The notes beneath the pieces are model-generated. The model saw only the letters and a program-made list of their open reading frames with translations. It was not told the DNA's origin and ran no database searches. Of a DNA stretch of 64,000 nucleotides, positions 18,826-27,846 are shown in pieces; position 1 is the first letter of the stretch, and every line of letters starts with the position of its first letter. The translations under genes and the position numbers were made by a program. The stretch spans positions 774,001-838,000 of the forward strand of contig NZ_OY781378.1 in NCBI RefSeq assembly GCF_963676665.1, given 5' to 3'. This DNA comes from an uncultured Tolumonas sp. (lineage in GTDB: Bacteria > Pseudomonadota > Gammaproteobacteria > Enterobacterales > Aeromonadaceae).

Positions 18826-19902
18826 ATGTTAAACGTATTATTAAATTGGTATCGTCGGCGCTTCTCGGATCCGAACGCAGTAACCTTATTTTGGTTGTTG
18901 GTTGGCGGCTTTGCAGTTATCTATTTTTATGGTGATATTTTAGCTCCTGTCCTGGCAGCGTTGGTTATCGCTTATCTGCTGGAATGGTTTGTTCAACGTC
19001 TGATAAAAATAGGTCTTGGCCGAAGTAGTGCAACAACATTGGTTCTACTGGCTTTCATTGGACTTATGTTGTTAATCGGATTTGGTATTTTACCGGCGGT
19101 GTTTCGTCAAGGTATGACGTTGGTGAAAGCAGGGCCTGTGATGTTGGCTAATGGTACGGAGTACCTTAAAAAACTGCCGCAGCATTATCCTGATTTCTTT
19201 GATGCATCACTGGTTGATAGCATCACTGCCGTTATTCAAGACCGTTTGCTCAACAATAGTGGTGTGCTGGTTTCATTCTCTTTTACATCATTGATGAATA
19301 TTGCCGTTGTGCTGGTATATATGGTCTTAGTTCCACTCTTAATTTTCTTTATGTTGAAAGACAAAGAGCGTTTGTTGCTAATGCTGAAGCGTTTTTTACC
19401 AAATAATCGGGAATTAGCAAACCGGGTTTGGTTGGAAATGAATGATCAAATTACCAACTACATTCGTGGCAAAGTTATTCATATTTTAGTCGTCAGTGCA
19501 GCAAATTATGTGGTTTTTGCCTTCATGGGGATCAACTATGCGCTATTGCTGGGCATTTCGGTTGGTTGTTCTGTCTTGATCCCTTATATCGGCGCTGTCG
19601 CTGTGACGATCCCGGTGACCGTGGTGGCCTTGTTCCAATGGGGCTTATCCTCTGATTTCGCTTATCTGATGTTAGCCTATGCGATTGTTCAAACGCTGGA
19701 TGCAAATATTCTGACGCCATTGTTGTTTTCAGAAACCATGAATTTGCATCCCATAGCCATTATCTTAGCGGTTTTGGTGTTCGGTGGGTTATGGGGGTTC
19801 TGGGGCGTATTTTTTGCAATCCCGCTCGCCACACTGGTTAAAGCGGTCGTGAACTCCTGGCCTGGAAGTACCCGAACAGAGGTATCGATAGGTTCGTATT
19901 AA
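18826..19902 (+). CDS. perM: AI-2E family transporter, PerM-like
   Basis: 358 residues from ATG 18826 (MLNVLLNWYRRRFSDPNAV), which matches the E. coli PerM/YfgO start; a TTG ten codons upstream is in frame but less likely. About eight membrane segments: a pair near 20-70, others near 75, 155, 220-280 and 310-345, with the conserved FGGLWGFWGVFFAIPLA loop and KDKERLLLMLKRFLP. Inner membrane. The family is linked to AI-2 export in some members; the substrate of PerM is not settled. Divergent from bepA. Confidence 0.93.
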   Translation: MLNVLLNWYRRRFSDPNAVTLFWLLVGGFAVIYFYGDILAPVLAALVIAYLLEWFVQRLIKIGLGRSSATTLVLLAFIGLMLLIGFGILPAVFRQGMTLVKAGPVMLANGTEYLKKLPQHYPDFFDASLVDSITAVIQDRLLNNSGVLVSFSFTSLMNIAVVLVYMVLVPLLIFFMLKDKERLLLMLKRFLPNNRELANRVWLEMNDQITNYIRGKVIHILVVSAANYVVFAFMGINYALLLGISVGCSVLIPYIGAVAVTIPVTVVALFQWGLSSDFAYLMLAYAIVQTLDANILTPLLFSETMNLHPIAIILAVLVFGGLWGFWGVFFAIPLATLVKAVVNSWPGSTRTEVSIGSY

Positions 19903-19918
19903 TCCGAATGTAATAAAG

Positions 19919-19951
19919 AAAAAGGCCCGACATGAAATCGGGCCTTTTTAT
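19919..19951 (+). terminator. rho-independent terminator after perM
   Basis: AAAGGCCCGA and TCGGGCCTTT form a GC-rich stem around CATGAAA, followed by TT run. It lies 17 bases after the perM stop and precedes the convergent cnoX stop, so it may act in both directions. Confidence 0.88.
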
Positions 19952-19968
19952 TATTATCTGATAAATAC

Positions 19969-20811
19969 TTAGTAAAGCAGGGTGTAGAGTTTTTTCCGGT
20001 ATTTAGATACCAATGGATCGCTGCCCATGGTGGCTAAAATATCCAGATAGGTTTTTCTGGCTTCACCAAAATTCAGGTCGCGACTCAGGATGGTAAACAA
20101 CATGTCCAACGCTTCTTGCTTACGTCCAGCCTGGCTGTATTGAATAGCCAAATCTTGCTTGAGCTGTGTGTTGTCTGGCTCTAAAGCGAGTTGAGTTTCA
20201 AGCGCTCTTATTTCTGGGCTGTCGGATGCTTGTTGCGCCAGATCTAAGGCCGATTTTACCTGCTGGTAAGCGGAATCCTGATAAACGTTCGGAATGCTTT
20301 CCAACAGAGTTTGCGCTTCATCAAGTCTGGCTGATTTTACGCAAGCATCTGCCAGTGCGGTGGTGATTTCATAACGCTGTGGAGCCAGTTGCTGGGCTTT
20401 TTTTAATACAGCATACGCGGCACCCGCATCGCCATTTTGTAACAACTGTTGGCCTTCCGCGAATAGCGTGTCGTCTTCTTTCGGCAGATATTTAGCCAGC
20501 ATATTTTCTACTGCCGCTGGGTCTTGTGGGCCCATTAAAGCATCCGCCGGTTGTCCATTTTTGAAGATAACCACAGCAGGCAGAGCCTGTAAGCCAAGTT
20601 GCACAGCTAACGATTGTAACTGTGGATCTGCGACATCGACTCTTGCCAGTGTCACCATCGGATTAGCTAGGCCAATCAATTGTTCCAGTTGTTGCCCCAT
20701 AGGCTGGCATTCTGGCAATTGATCGGCATAAAAGAAGACAGCTATGGTCTTTTGTCGGGATGCATCAAGTAATTCGGTACGAAAATTTTCTGGTGTGATG
20801 GTAACAATCAT
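19969..20811 (-). CDS. cnoX: co-chaperone/holdase CnoX (YbbN), thioredoxin-TPR protein
   Basis: 280 residues from ATG 20811. An N-terminal thioredoxin-like domain (~1-110) has one Cys in PECQPMGQQ rather than CxxC, as in E. coli CnoX, so it is not a classical disulfide reductase. A TPR-like domain follows, ending in the diagnostic SKYRKKLYTLLY. It protects proteins from bleach damage and hands them to GroEL and DnaK in E. coli. The ATG overlaps the stop of the upstream gene as ATGA, which supports this start over TTG 20832. Confidence 0.93.
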   Translation of the reverse strand: MIVTITPENFRTELLDASRQKTIAVFFYADQLPECQPMGQQLEQLIGLANPMVTLARVDVADPQLQSLAVQLGLQALPAVVIFKNGQPADALMGPQDPAAVENMLAKYLPKEDDTLFAEGQQLLQNGDAGAAYAVLKKAQQLAPQRYEITTALADACVKSARLDEAQTLLESIPNVYQDSAYQQVKSALDLAQQASDSPEIRALETQLALEPDNTQLKQDLAIQYSQAGRKQEALDMLFTILSRDLNFGEARKTYLDILATMGSDPLVSKYRKKLYTLLY

Positions 20812-21563
20812 AATGAATTCGGCTTCAGACAAAGGTGATGTATATATGGTGGCTGTAAGGGCTCAATTTCAAGCTGATCGTTGAGAATATAGTAACTTAT
20901 TGGGCTTTCAACCTTGGTTGGTAAACTAACTGCACAATGTAATTCGGGAATTAGCTGAGAATATTCCGTTGCATATATTTTTTCATCTAATGAATGTAAA
21001 TGAGTCAGCAGGTCAAGCCGTTGCAGTCCAGCACTGATCCCGCCCCCATGCGCTTTTAATACCGCTTCTTTTTGTGTCCACAATTGGAAAAAAGCATGCA
21101 TCAATTTACTGGCTGGTAGCTCAGTCAGATATTGATATTCATGCATGGTAAAAAAACGTTTAGCTAATGCTAGCCAGGGGCGTGTCGGAGCTTCCGTTGT
21201 AAATTCAATATCCACACCAACAGGAATGGCTGCTAGAGCAATGCATAACCAATGCTTGCTGTGACTGATATTAAACTGTAATTGACGTTGTGTTAGCTGC
21301 GGTTTGCCATGAGGCGCAGTAGAAAAACGGATCTCGGCGGGTGGCTGATGCAGTAATTGCCCGAGTAGTGTGCGTAATAAGCAGCGGCTTTGCTGATAGA
21401 ATTTTGCCTGATCTGGATGAGATATGGTTCGTAGTCGGGCTTGTTCTTCGTCTGATAAGTTATCGGGAAAAGAGAGATTAAGTGCGGTCATATTACACAG
21501 CAATATTTTGCTACCTGATAATGGAGACCAATTATCAGGTAGCATCAATTTATTATTGTGCAT
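20808..21563 (-). CDS. 4'-phosphopantetheinyl transferase superfamily protein
   Basis: 251 residues. GVDIEF and WTQKEAVLKAHGGGI are the two Mg/CoA-binding signatures of Sfp-type transferases, and FNISHSKHW the P1-like motif. It would load phosphopantetheine onto a carrier protein. The length and sequence fit the Sfp/AcpT type rather than AcpS. No polyketide or nonribosomal synthetase is in the window, so the target is unknown; fatty-acid-like carrier proteins are possible. It overlaps yejM by 11 bases upstream and cnoX by 4 downstream, so all three probably share one transcript. Confidence 0.88.
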   Translation of the reverse strand: MHNNKLMLPDNWSPLSGSKILLCNMTALNLSFPDNLSDEEQARLRTISHPDQAKFYQQSRCLLRTLLGQLLHQPPAEIRFSTAPHGKPQLTQRQLQFNISHSKHWLCIALAAIPVGVDIEFTTEAPTRPWLALAKRFFTMHEYQYLTELPASKLMHAFFQLWTQKEAVLKAHGGGISAGLQRLDLLTHLHSLDEKIYATEYSQLIPELHCAVSLPTKVESPISYYILNDQLEIEPLQPPYIHHLCLKPNSL

Positions 21564-23433
21564 CTTTAAAGCGGGTTAATTCATTCATGACTTGCAGTAA
21601 TGCCGCCATGTTAGGACGAGCATCATCAACCAGTTGGTAATTTTTTCTGGTGTAGACGCTAAAATCACCCTGACGATTAAACTCAGTAATAGTGTTTGGT
21701 TCATAGATCACATAGTGCTGGCGGTTACCGAGTAACAGCCAGTCATGTTGCTGATTAGCAAATAAATTACTGCCACTGCTGTAGGTCTTATCTTCATTTT
21801 CCATACCCAGTGCATCATGCAGCAAGGTGGGGGCGAGATCGTAATGGGTTGTCAGTTTCTCCCAGCGATGAGCAGTTTTCCCGGGCCAACTGATAATTAA
21901 TGGCACCTGCATCTGGTAAGTGGAATAGTTGCTACCAGAACCCCAGCTATTGGTGTTGGTTTCATTAAACTCCAGCCCCCGATCAGCCGTGATAATCACA
22001 ATCGTTTTTTCTGACAGCTGATGTTCCTGCAACGTGGTTATTAATTGTCGTAACTGTTCATCACTGTAATGCACCGCATTTTTATAACGATTGATAAATT
22101 TATTATGATTTTCCGGGGTAAATGCCGCAAACGGATTGCTATCCGTCAACTCAGGTTGGAACGGACCTTGGTAATCAGCTGGTAATGCTAATGTAGCTGG
22201 CATCGCAATGTTCAGATAGCTAAACCAAGGACGATCCTGATTTTGCCGTCCAAGCCAACTTTGCCAGCTTGCAAACGTTTGTTGATCGCTATGCGGAGTC
22301 AGCTCATTTTTACGGCGGCTGATTTGTCTGACACTATGAAAAATGCTTTTCTTGTAGATATCCTGATTCAGACCATTACTTGAAAATGCGCTCAACAAGT
22401 AGTCTTGGCGTTGTAATTCATCAAGTAAAACGGGAGAGATATCTTCGGCATCAAAATTACTGCGGTAGGCTTCGGGTAAACCATAGAATAGGCTGAACAA
22501 GCTACCGGCATGATCGTTATCGCCCGCAATATGTTGTGTAAATTGCTGATTTTTAGCAGCAAAACCGCTTAAAAATGGCATGACATCGGGATTAAGCATA
22601 TCTGCACGTAAACCACTAACTACCACTAACAGAATGTTTAATTTCTCTTCTGGTTCAGTAACTTGTAATGGTTTTAACGGGTAGTTCAGGCGTTGTTTAC
22701 CGTGCTCCAGTTCAGCCACTTGTGCGGCTTTCGATTTATATTGTTCTAAATCCAGCCAGCCATGTTTTGACAGGAACGAGCGAGCAGTCATTGGATATGA
22801 CAGCGGGAAATTCGCGCGTTGAGAAATAATCGGTTCATAAAGCTTGGCATCAGCGGCCATATAGGTGATATGCGACAATAAAAAACAGCTGACCAGTACG
22901 GTGCTAATTGCCGTACCCCAGGTTTTTTTCCGGCGTCTTAACTGCATCTTCCATGCATAGTTGGAAATCACCAGTTCTAATAGGAATAACACCGGAATAA
23001 CAATAAACAGAAAATTCCAGTTCAGCTCGGCTTTTGATTGCGCTTCTTTGAGTAATAACTCCCAAACCGTGGGGTTTATATGAAATTTAAAGACGTGATA
23101 GATCTGCGTATCAACCAGCAACACAGACAGTACCAATACTGCGATCACAACTGAGCAATTTCGCATCAATTTCTGATTGGGTATCACAAAGCTGAGCGGG
23201 AATAACGTCAGCAGATAGGTGATGAACCCGACAAAAGAGAAATGCCCCAGCCAGCTCAAGATCAGATAGCTAATACCCAGCTGTGTTTCTGGCCAAGGGT
23301 TAGCCAGAATATAACGACTGGATATGCCCAGCGCCAGCAAAATATTAAAGAAGGTAAACCAATGTCCCCAGCTAATAAGGCGCGAGACTTGATCTCGATA
23401 AAAAGCACCGGGTTGTGGTCGCAGCAGGGCCAT
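21553..23433 (-). CDS. yejM: DUF3413 inner-membrane sulfatase-like protein, YejM/PbgA-like
   Basis: 626 residues. Five membrane segments in the first ~195 residues form the DUF3413 domain, followed by a large periplasmic sulfatase-fold domain (VVVSGLRADMLNPDVMPFL, later ITADRGLEFNET). The usual sulfatase metal site is incomplete, as in E. coli YejM/LapC, which signals LPS levels to LapB-FtsH. Located directly after yejL, and divergent from ndpA (yejK), the same cluster as in E. coli. Start MALLRPQPGAFYRDQVSRL is conserved-looking. Confidence 0.92.
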   Translation of the reverse strand: MALLRPQPGAFYRDQVSRLISWGHWFTFFNILLALGISSRYILANPWPETQLGISYLILSWLGHFSFVGFITYLLTLFPLSFVIPNQKLMRNCSVVIAVLVLSVLLVDTQIYHVFKFHINPTVWELLLKEAQSKAELNWNFLFIVIPVLFLLELVISNYAWKMQLRRRKKTWGTAISTVLVSCFLLSHITYMAADAKLYEPIISQRANFPLSYPMTARSFLSKHGWLDLEQYKSKAAQVAELEHGKQRLNYPLKPLQVTEPEEKLNILLVVVSGLRADMLNPDVMPFLSGFAAKNQQFTQHIAGDNDHAGSLFSLFYGLPEAYRSNFDAEDISPVLLDELQRQDYLLSAFSSNGLNQDIYKKSIFHSVRQISRRKNELTPHSDQQTFASWQSWLGRQNQDRPWFSYLNIAMPATLALPADYQGPFQPELTDSNPFAAFTPENHNKFINRYKNAVHYSDEQLRQLITTLQEHQLSEKTIVIITADRGLEFNETNTNSWGSGSNYSTYQMQVPLIISWPGKTAHRWEKLTTHYDLAPTLLHDALGMENEDKTYSSGSNLFANQQHDWLLLGNRQHYVIYEPNTITEFNRQGDFSVYTRKNYQLVDDARPNMAALLQVMNELTRFKDAQ

Positions 23434-23434
23434 A

Positions 23435-23668
23435 TTACTGAATTACCTTTTTAGTCTGGGTAATCGATTGTTGCAGAGCCTTGGCAAATGAATTGGCTAC
23501 ATCAGCACGCAGTGCTTCCGGCACATGTTTGTTGATGATGTGAGTTGCTAAATTGCCCAGCGCCAATAAACCGAGATCAACCGATGCATTATGAGTTTGC
23601 AATACGGTTTGCATCTCTTGCATTAAAGATTCAATTTGTTCGGTGCTGTATTTAGAAAGGATCGGCAT
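23435..23668 (-). CDS. yejL: YejL family protein (DUF1414)
   Basis: 77 residues. MPILSKYSTEQIESLMQEM, then SVDLGLLALGNLATHIIN, matches E. coli YejL throughout. A small cytoplasmic helical protein of unknown function. One base separates its stop from the yejM start, so the two are translated together. It is divergent from ndpA with an 87-base spacer. Confidence 0.93.
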   Translation of the reverse strand: MPILSKYSTEQIESLMQEMQTVLQTHNASVDLGLLALGNLATHIINKHVPEALRADVANSFAKALQQSITQTKKVIQ

Positions 23669-23755
23669 GAAATATGTCTCAATTTGCAGTTGTCAGGTTA
23701 TGAACGCTATATAATACGCCACCTTGCACTTTTTCACTACGATACCACGACTGCT

Positions 23756-24787
23756 ATGAGCCTGATTATTGAACATCTTATTATTCATTCTCTTCGCCAA
23801 GATGAGAATAGTGTCCTGACTGCTGACACCCGTTCACAAGAACTTCAGCCAACCGCTGACGTTCAGGCATGGATTGATCAACTGCACCGTATTTATCAGC
23901 AAAAAGGCAATAAATCCTATGCTTGTTTTCTGGCGGATACCGAACAACCGGAAAATCCATCCCCATTTCCGCAGCTGTTTCAGCAATACTTGGACAAAAA
24001 ACTGCCTTTTGTCGATTTTACACACCAATCAACCACGGCGTTATTAGCGCAACTGAACCACTATCAGTATCCAGATGAAGGCGTGCTGATTTTCTGTAAA
24101 TACCAGTTTGTTGGTGTGAGTTACATTTTGCTGGGGCTGCTCGATTGTGAAACCAGTGTTACCTTGACTGACTCACTGGAGTTATCCCAGATCAAATACA
24201 TTGATCTGAGCAAGATGCAGTTGATTGCCCGTGTAGACATTACTGAGTTTCAGACTAATCCCGATTCTCGCCGTTATATTTCTTTCATCAAAGGGCGTAT
24301 TGGTCGTAAAGTTTCTGATTTTTTTATGGATTTCCTTGGTGCCGCCGAAGGCATTGATGTCAAAATGCAAAATCAGTTGCTGGTGCAGGCGGTCAATGAA
24401 TATTGTCAGCAGGTAGCAATGCCAGCCGATGAAAAAGCAGCGACCAAGAAAAAAGTCTCGGATTATTACAAAGAGCAAAGTGAAGAGGGTGCGGATATCG
24501 CGATCAAATCGGTAGCGGAATATCTGCCAAAGCAAAATGATGGTGGCGATTTTTACGCCTTCATCAGTGAAGAATACGATCTGGATGAAGAGTTTCCGGC
24601 TGCAACCACTGCACTACGGAAATTGACCAAATTTGTTGGCTCGGGTGGCGGTTTAAACATTAGCTTTGATGAAAAACTACTGGGTGAGCGGATTGGCTAT
24701 GATGCACAAACTGATACGCTGACTATTAAAGGTACGCCACCGAATCTGAAAGATCAGTTACTGCGTATGTTAAAGAATCAGCATTAA
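23756..24787 (+). CDS. ndpA: nucleoid-associated protein NdpA (YejK)
   Basis: 343 residues from ATG 23756 (MSLIIEHLIIHSLRQDE); the 40 earlier codons in frame overlap yejL and are not conserved. Typical 37-kDa NdpA features are present: a central FIKGRIGRKVSDFFMDFLG and the C-terminal FVGSGGGLNISFDEKLLG. It is nucleoid-associated in E. coli with an unclear role. It ends 9 bases before the convergent fau stop. Confidence 0.94.
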   Translation: MSLIIEHLIIHSLRQDENSVLTADTRSQELQPTADVQAWIDQLHRIYQQKGNKSYACFLADTEQPENPSPFPQLFQQYLDKKLPFVDFTHQSTTALLAQLNHYQYPDEGVLIFCKYQFVGVSYILLGLLDCETSVTLTDSLELSQIKYIDLSKMQLIARVDITEFQTNPDSRRYISFIKGRIGRKVSDFFMDFLGAAEGIDVKMQNQLLVQAVNEYCQQVAMPADEKAATKKKVSDYYKEQSEEGADIAIKSVAEYLPKQNDGGDFYAFISEEYDLDEEFPAATTALRKLTKFVGSGGGLNISFDEKLLGERIGYDAQTDTLTIKGTPPNLKDQLLRMLKNQH

Positions 24788-24796
24788 TTCAAAGCA

Positions 24797-25390
24797 CTAA
24801 CTCAAAGGCCACTGCCAGCAGCGTGAAGGTGTAATTAACGCTGGTAGTGGTACATCCCATATTTCGGTCGGAATAAGATCGACTTGCTGGCAATCATGCG
24901 CTAATCCGACTGGAACTGGGCGTTGTGTCTGTTGCCAGTTCTCCAGTGTCCGATCATAAAATCCACCGCCCATACCTAAACGATTACCTGCTGCGTCAAA
25001 CGCGACCAGGGGGGTAAAAATAATGTCGATATCTTGTTTGGGTATTATCTGTGCACAATTGAGTTCCGGTTCCGGGATCCGAAAGCGGTTCAGCAACATT
25101 TTAGTTTCAGCGGTATAAGATAAAAACAGCAGGTGACCTTCGTGGAATGGGTGCAATACGGGTAAACAAACGCGGATATCGTTTTGCCAGCACCATTCAA
25201 TCAAGGGTTGGGTATCTAATTCACCATCACAGGCCAGATAAAGAGAAATACAGCGAACCTGATTTTCTTGCAGAAACGGAACTACGCGCATCACAAGTTG
25301 TTCTGCGGCATGTTGCTGGGCTTGAAGGCTTAGTTCACGACGGCGGGTTCGCACTGTCGTGCGTAAAAAATCTCGGTCGTTAACGGTCAT
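24797..25390 (-). CDS. fau: 5-formyltetrahydrofolate cyclo-ligase
   Basis: 197 residues. The N-terminal LRTTVRTRRREL begins the nucleotide site; the C-terminal VAFDAAGNRLGMGGGFYDRTL is the family signature. It converts 5-formyl-THF to 5,10-methenyl-THF. Located directly downstream of 6S RNA on the same strand, the conserved zapA-ssrS-fau order of gammaproteobacteria; processing of the joint transcript is expected. Confidence 0.94.
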   Translation of the reverse strand: MTVNDRDFLRTTVRTRRRELSLQAQQHAAEQLVMRVVPFLQENQVRCISLYLACDGELDTQPLIEWCWQNDIRVCLPVLHPFHEGHLLFLSYTAETKMLLNRFRIPEPELNCAQIIPKQDIDIIFTPLVAFDAAGNRLGMGGGFYDRTLENWQQTQRPVPVGLAHDCQQVDLIPTEIWDVPLPALITPSRCWQWPLS

Positions 25391-25396
25391 AATAAG

Positions 25397-25580
25397 TAGA
25401 GATCCCAGGGTGCCGCTGCAGGCTTTTGTCCTTGAACCCGAGAGTTCAAGGCGGAAATCTGACTGCCAATCTCAGGCTTCCCGGTCGGGCCGGGCATGCA
25501 CACTGACTAGCGAGCGACTTCCTGGTAAAGAAATTATCGGCTCAGGGACTTAAGCCCACTGGCGCACACCCCAGGAAAAT
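25397..25580 (-). ncRNA. ssrS: 6S RNA
   Basis: About 184 nt on the minus strand between zapA and fau. The ends pair (TCCTGGGGTG with CACCCTGGGA), and internal blocks AGTCCCTGAGCCGATA, GAAGCCT and the CTTGAAC-loop-GTTCAAGG hairpin match enterobacterial 6S RNA. It mimics an open promoter and sequesters sigma-70 RNA polymerase in stationary phase. Ends are estimated from the terminal stem and could be off by a few bases. Confidence 0.92.
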
Positions 25581-25587
25581 TTTTCTT

Positions 25588-25914
25588 TTAGTTACAATCA
25601 TCTACCGACAATTTACTCTGTTCTTTCAGGGCGTCCTGAATAACATCGTTAAGCTGTCTGATGCGTCGTTCCATACTTTCAGAATATTGCTGAATGCGGT
25701 TTTTTTCAAGTAATAATTCGTGACTCAGGTTCAAAGCTACCATAATAGCCAGCTGTTCATTACTGCTACCACGAGCCCGAATACGTAAGTCGCCCAGCGC
25801 GTCGTCTAGTTTTTGTGCGGCCTGTCGTAACAACTGATATTGGTCTGACTGACAAGAGACCCGGTACGCGCGTCCCAGCACATTAATTTCTACGGATTCC
25901 AAAGGCTCTGTCAT
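25588..25914 (-). CDS. zapA: cell division protein ZapA
   Basis: 108 residues from ATG 25914 (MTEPLESVEINVLGRAYRVSC); the frame is open 25 codons earlier but without conservation. The N-terminal beta region and a C-terminal coiled coil (LLLEKNRIQQYSESMERRI) fit ZapA, which crosslinks FtsZ filaments at the Z-ring. Divergent from ygfB and followed by 6S RNA, as in E. coli. Confidence 0.94.
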   Translation of the reverse strand: MTEPLESVEINVLGRAYRVSCQSDQYQLLRQAAQKLDDALGDLRIRARGSSNEQLAIMVALNLSHELLLEKNRIQQYSESMERRIRQLNDVIQDALKEQSKLSVDDCN

Positions 25915-26083
25915 GTTGATAATTCGTTCTGCGCCAGTTAAATACAGTGAATAACGGCCGACTATATAACCGGGATCCAGAACTTGCAAGCGTTCTCACT
26001 GGTGACGGCCGGCTGTGAATGTTAGGATCAGGCATCCTAAGGTTGTTTCTTTTGACCGTCACTTTTTCTCAATGGTTTATCGT

Positions 26084-26650
26084 ATGAATAATAACATTTT
26101 TCAGGAATATGCTCAGGCAGAAGAGCTGTTGGAACAGCATGATGTCATGGCCTCTCCGGCAGAGTTACACGGCATTCTTTGTGGCTTGTTGTGCGGTGGT
26201 GTCAATGCAACCGGTAAGCAATGGCTGACTGAGTTTAATTCACTGGTAAATGATGGTCTGCCTATGCCATCGGCAGTCCGGAGCTGGTTGGAACAATTAT
26301 TCATCACGACTCAGACGGCGTTGAATCAACAAACGGGTTTGGAATTGTTAGTGCCTGATGAAGATTGCCCGTTAGATGAACGTCTGCAGTCTATTAGTGA
26401 ATGGGTGCAGGCATTTCTGGCTGGTTTTGCTGTGATGCAGCAAGAATTAAATCGTGCTTCGGAAGAGTTGCAGGAGATGATTGGCGATTTTAGCAATATC
26501 TCGCAACTGGATGACGAGTTTGAAGAAGACGAAGAAAATGAAGCTTCTTATTTTGTGTTGTATGAGCACGTGAAGCTGGGCGCCATGTTATCGTTCGAAG
26601 AGTTTGGCAAAGTGCTGCCTCAGGTTGAAGCCAGCCCTACATTGCATTGA
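26084..26650 (+). CDS. ygfB: UPF0149 family protein YgfB
   Basis: 188 residues from ATG 26084; ATG 26072 is an in-frame alternative. ASPAELHGILCGLLCGG and the highly acidic DEFEEDEENEASYFVLYEHVKLGAM are the UPF0149 hallmarks. In E. coli and Aeromonas-type genomes it heads a ygfB-pepP-ubiH-ubiI operon; here its TGA overlaps the ubiH start directly and pepP is absent. Confidence 0.92.
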   Translation: MNNNIFQEYAQAEELLEQHDVMASPAELHGILCGLLCGGVNATGKQWLTEFNSLVNDGLPMPSAVRSWLEQLFITTQTALNQQTGLELLVPDEDCPLDERLQSISEWVQAFLAGFAVMQQELNRASEELQEMIGDFSNISQLDDEFEEDEENEASYFVLYEHVKLGAMLSFEEFGKVLPQVEASPTLH

Positions 26651-27846
26651 TCGAGCATAGCGTGACGATTCCGACCGATTATGATGTTGTGATTGCTGGT
26701 GGCGGTATGACCGGCGCCACGTTAGCTATTGCATTAGCGCAATTGGCACCGGCTGGTCGCCCTTGGCGCATTGCGCTGATCGAGGCGCACCAACCGCAAC
26801 CCGCTCATCCTGGGTTTGATGGCCGGGCAATTGCGCTGGCTGCCGGTAGTGTTGAAGCGTTACAGCAACTGAAGTTATGGTCGTCATGGCGGCCAGCTGC
26901 CCATGCCATTCGTCATATTCATGTTTCAGAACAAGGTCATGCCGGGCGAGTGACGTTGGATGCCGAAGAGTTTCAGCAACCCGCGCTCGGTTATGTTCTG
27001 GAACTATCAGTCGCTGGGCAACGTTTGTATGAGCAGTTGGCGTTGTATGCCAATATCAGCCATTTTTGCCCGTCTAAGTTGACTGCTTGTGTGCAATCGG
27101 CAGATTCGGTCACGTTGACGCTTTCTTCGGGTGAACAGATCACAACTCGGTTGCTGGTGGGCGCTGATGGTGCGCAATCAATCTTGCAGGCCCAGTTAAA
27201 TTTACCCGTAGCACAGCATGATTTTCAGCAAAGCGCGATCATCACCACCTTACAAACAGAACAAGCGGTTGCGGCTCGGGCGTGGGAGCGGTTCACGCCC
27301 CATGGCCCATTGGCGTTATTACCGTTAGGTGAACAAACGTATTCAGTCGTTTGGTGTCAATCGCACGAAAATGCGCAACAAGTTATGCAGTTAACTGAAG
27401 CTGAGTTTACCCGTCAGTTGCAACAAGCGTTTGGCTTCAAAGCGGGGCGTTTTGTGCATAGCGGTGCTCGCGCTGTTTATCCATTATCATTGCGTTATCT
27501 GACACAATCGACGCACCATCGAGTGGTGTTGCTGGGAAATGCCGCTCATCAACTCCATCCGGTCGCCGGGCAAGGCTTTAATCTGGCGATGCGCGACATT
27601 ATGGCGCTACGCGATTGTTTACAGCAGGTTTCTGATCCAGGTGCATACTCAGTGCTACAACAGTACTGGCAGCAGCGTAAAGATGATCAGCAACGTACGA
27701 TCTGGTTTACTTCCGCACTGGCCTCGTTATTTGCTGACCCGGCCTTACCACTGCTGATCGCTCGTCAGTCAGGATTGTTGCTAATGAATCATATTCCGGC
27801 ATTAAAAAATGCACTGGTACAACAAGCGTTAGGATATAAATCATGA
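26647..27846 (+). CDS. ubiH: 2-octaprenyl-6-methoxyphenol hydroxylase
   Basis: 399 residues if started at TTG 26647, which overlaps the ygfB stop as TTGA; GTG 26662 is an alternative five codons in. FAD-binding GGGMTG near the N-terminus, the LLVGADGAQS motif near the middle, and GNAAHQLHPVAGQGFNLAMRD give a UbiH/COQ6 monooxygenase of aerobic ubiquinone synthesis. The assignment to UbiH rather than a paralogue rests on position before ubiI. ATGA overlap with ubiI. Confidence 0.9.
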   Translation: MIEHSVTIPTDYDVVIAGGGMTGATLAIALAQLAPAGRPWRIALIEAHQPQPAHPGFDGRAIALAAGSVEALQQLKLWSSWRPAAHAIRHIHVSEQGHAGRVTLDAEEFQQPALGYVLELSVAGQRLYEQLALYANISHFCPSKLTACVQSADSVTLTLSSGEQITTRLLVGADGAQSILQAQLNLPVAQHDFQQSAIITTLQTEQAVAARAWERFTPHGPLALLPLGEQTYSVVWCQSHENAQQVMQLTEAEFTRQLQQAFGFKAGRFVHSGARAVYPLSLRYLTQSTHHRVVLLGNAAHQLHPVAGQGFNLAMRDIMALRDCLQQVSDPGAYSVLQQYWQQRKDDQQRTIWFTSALASLFADPALPLLIARQSGLLLMNHIPALKNALVQQALGYKS

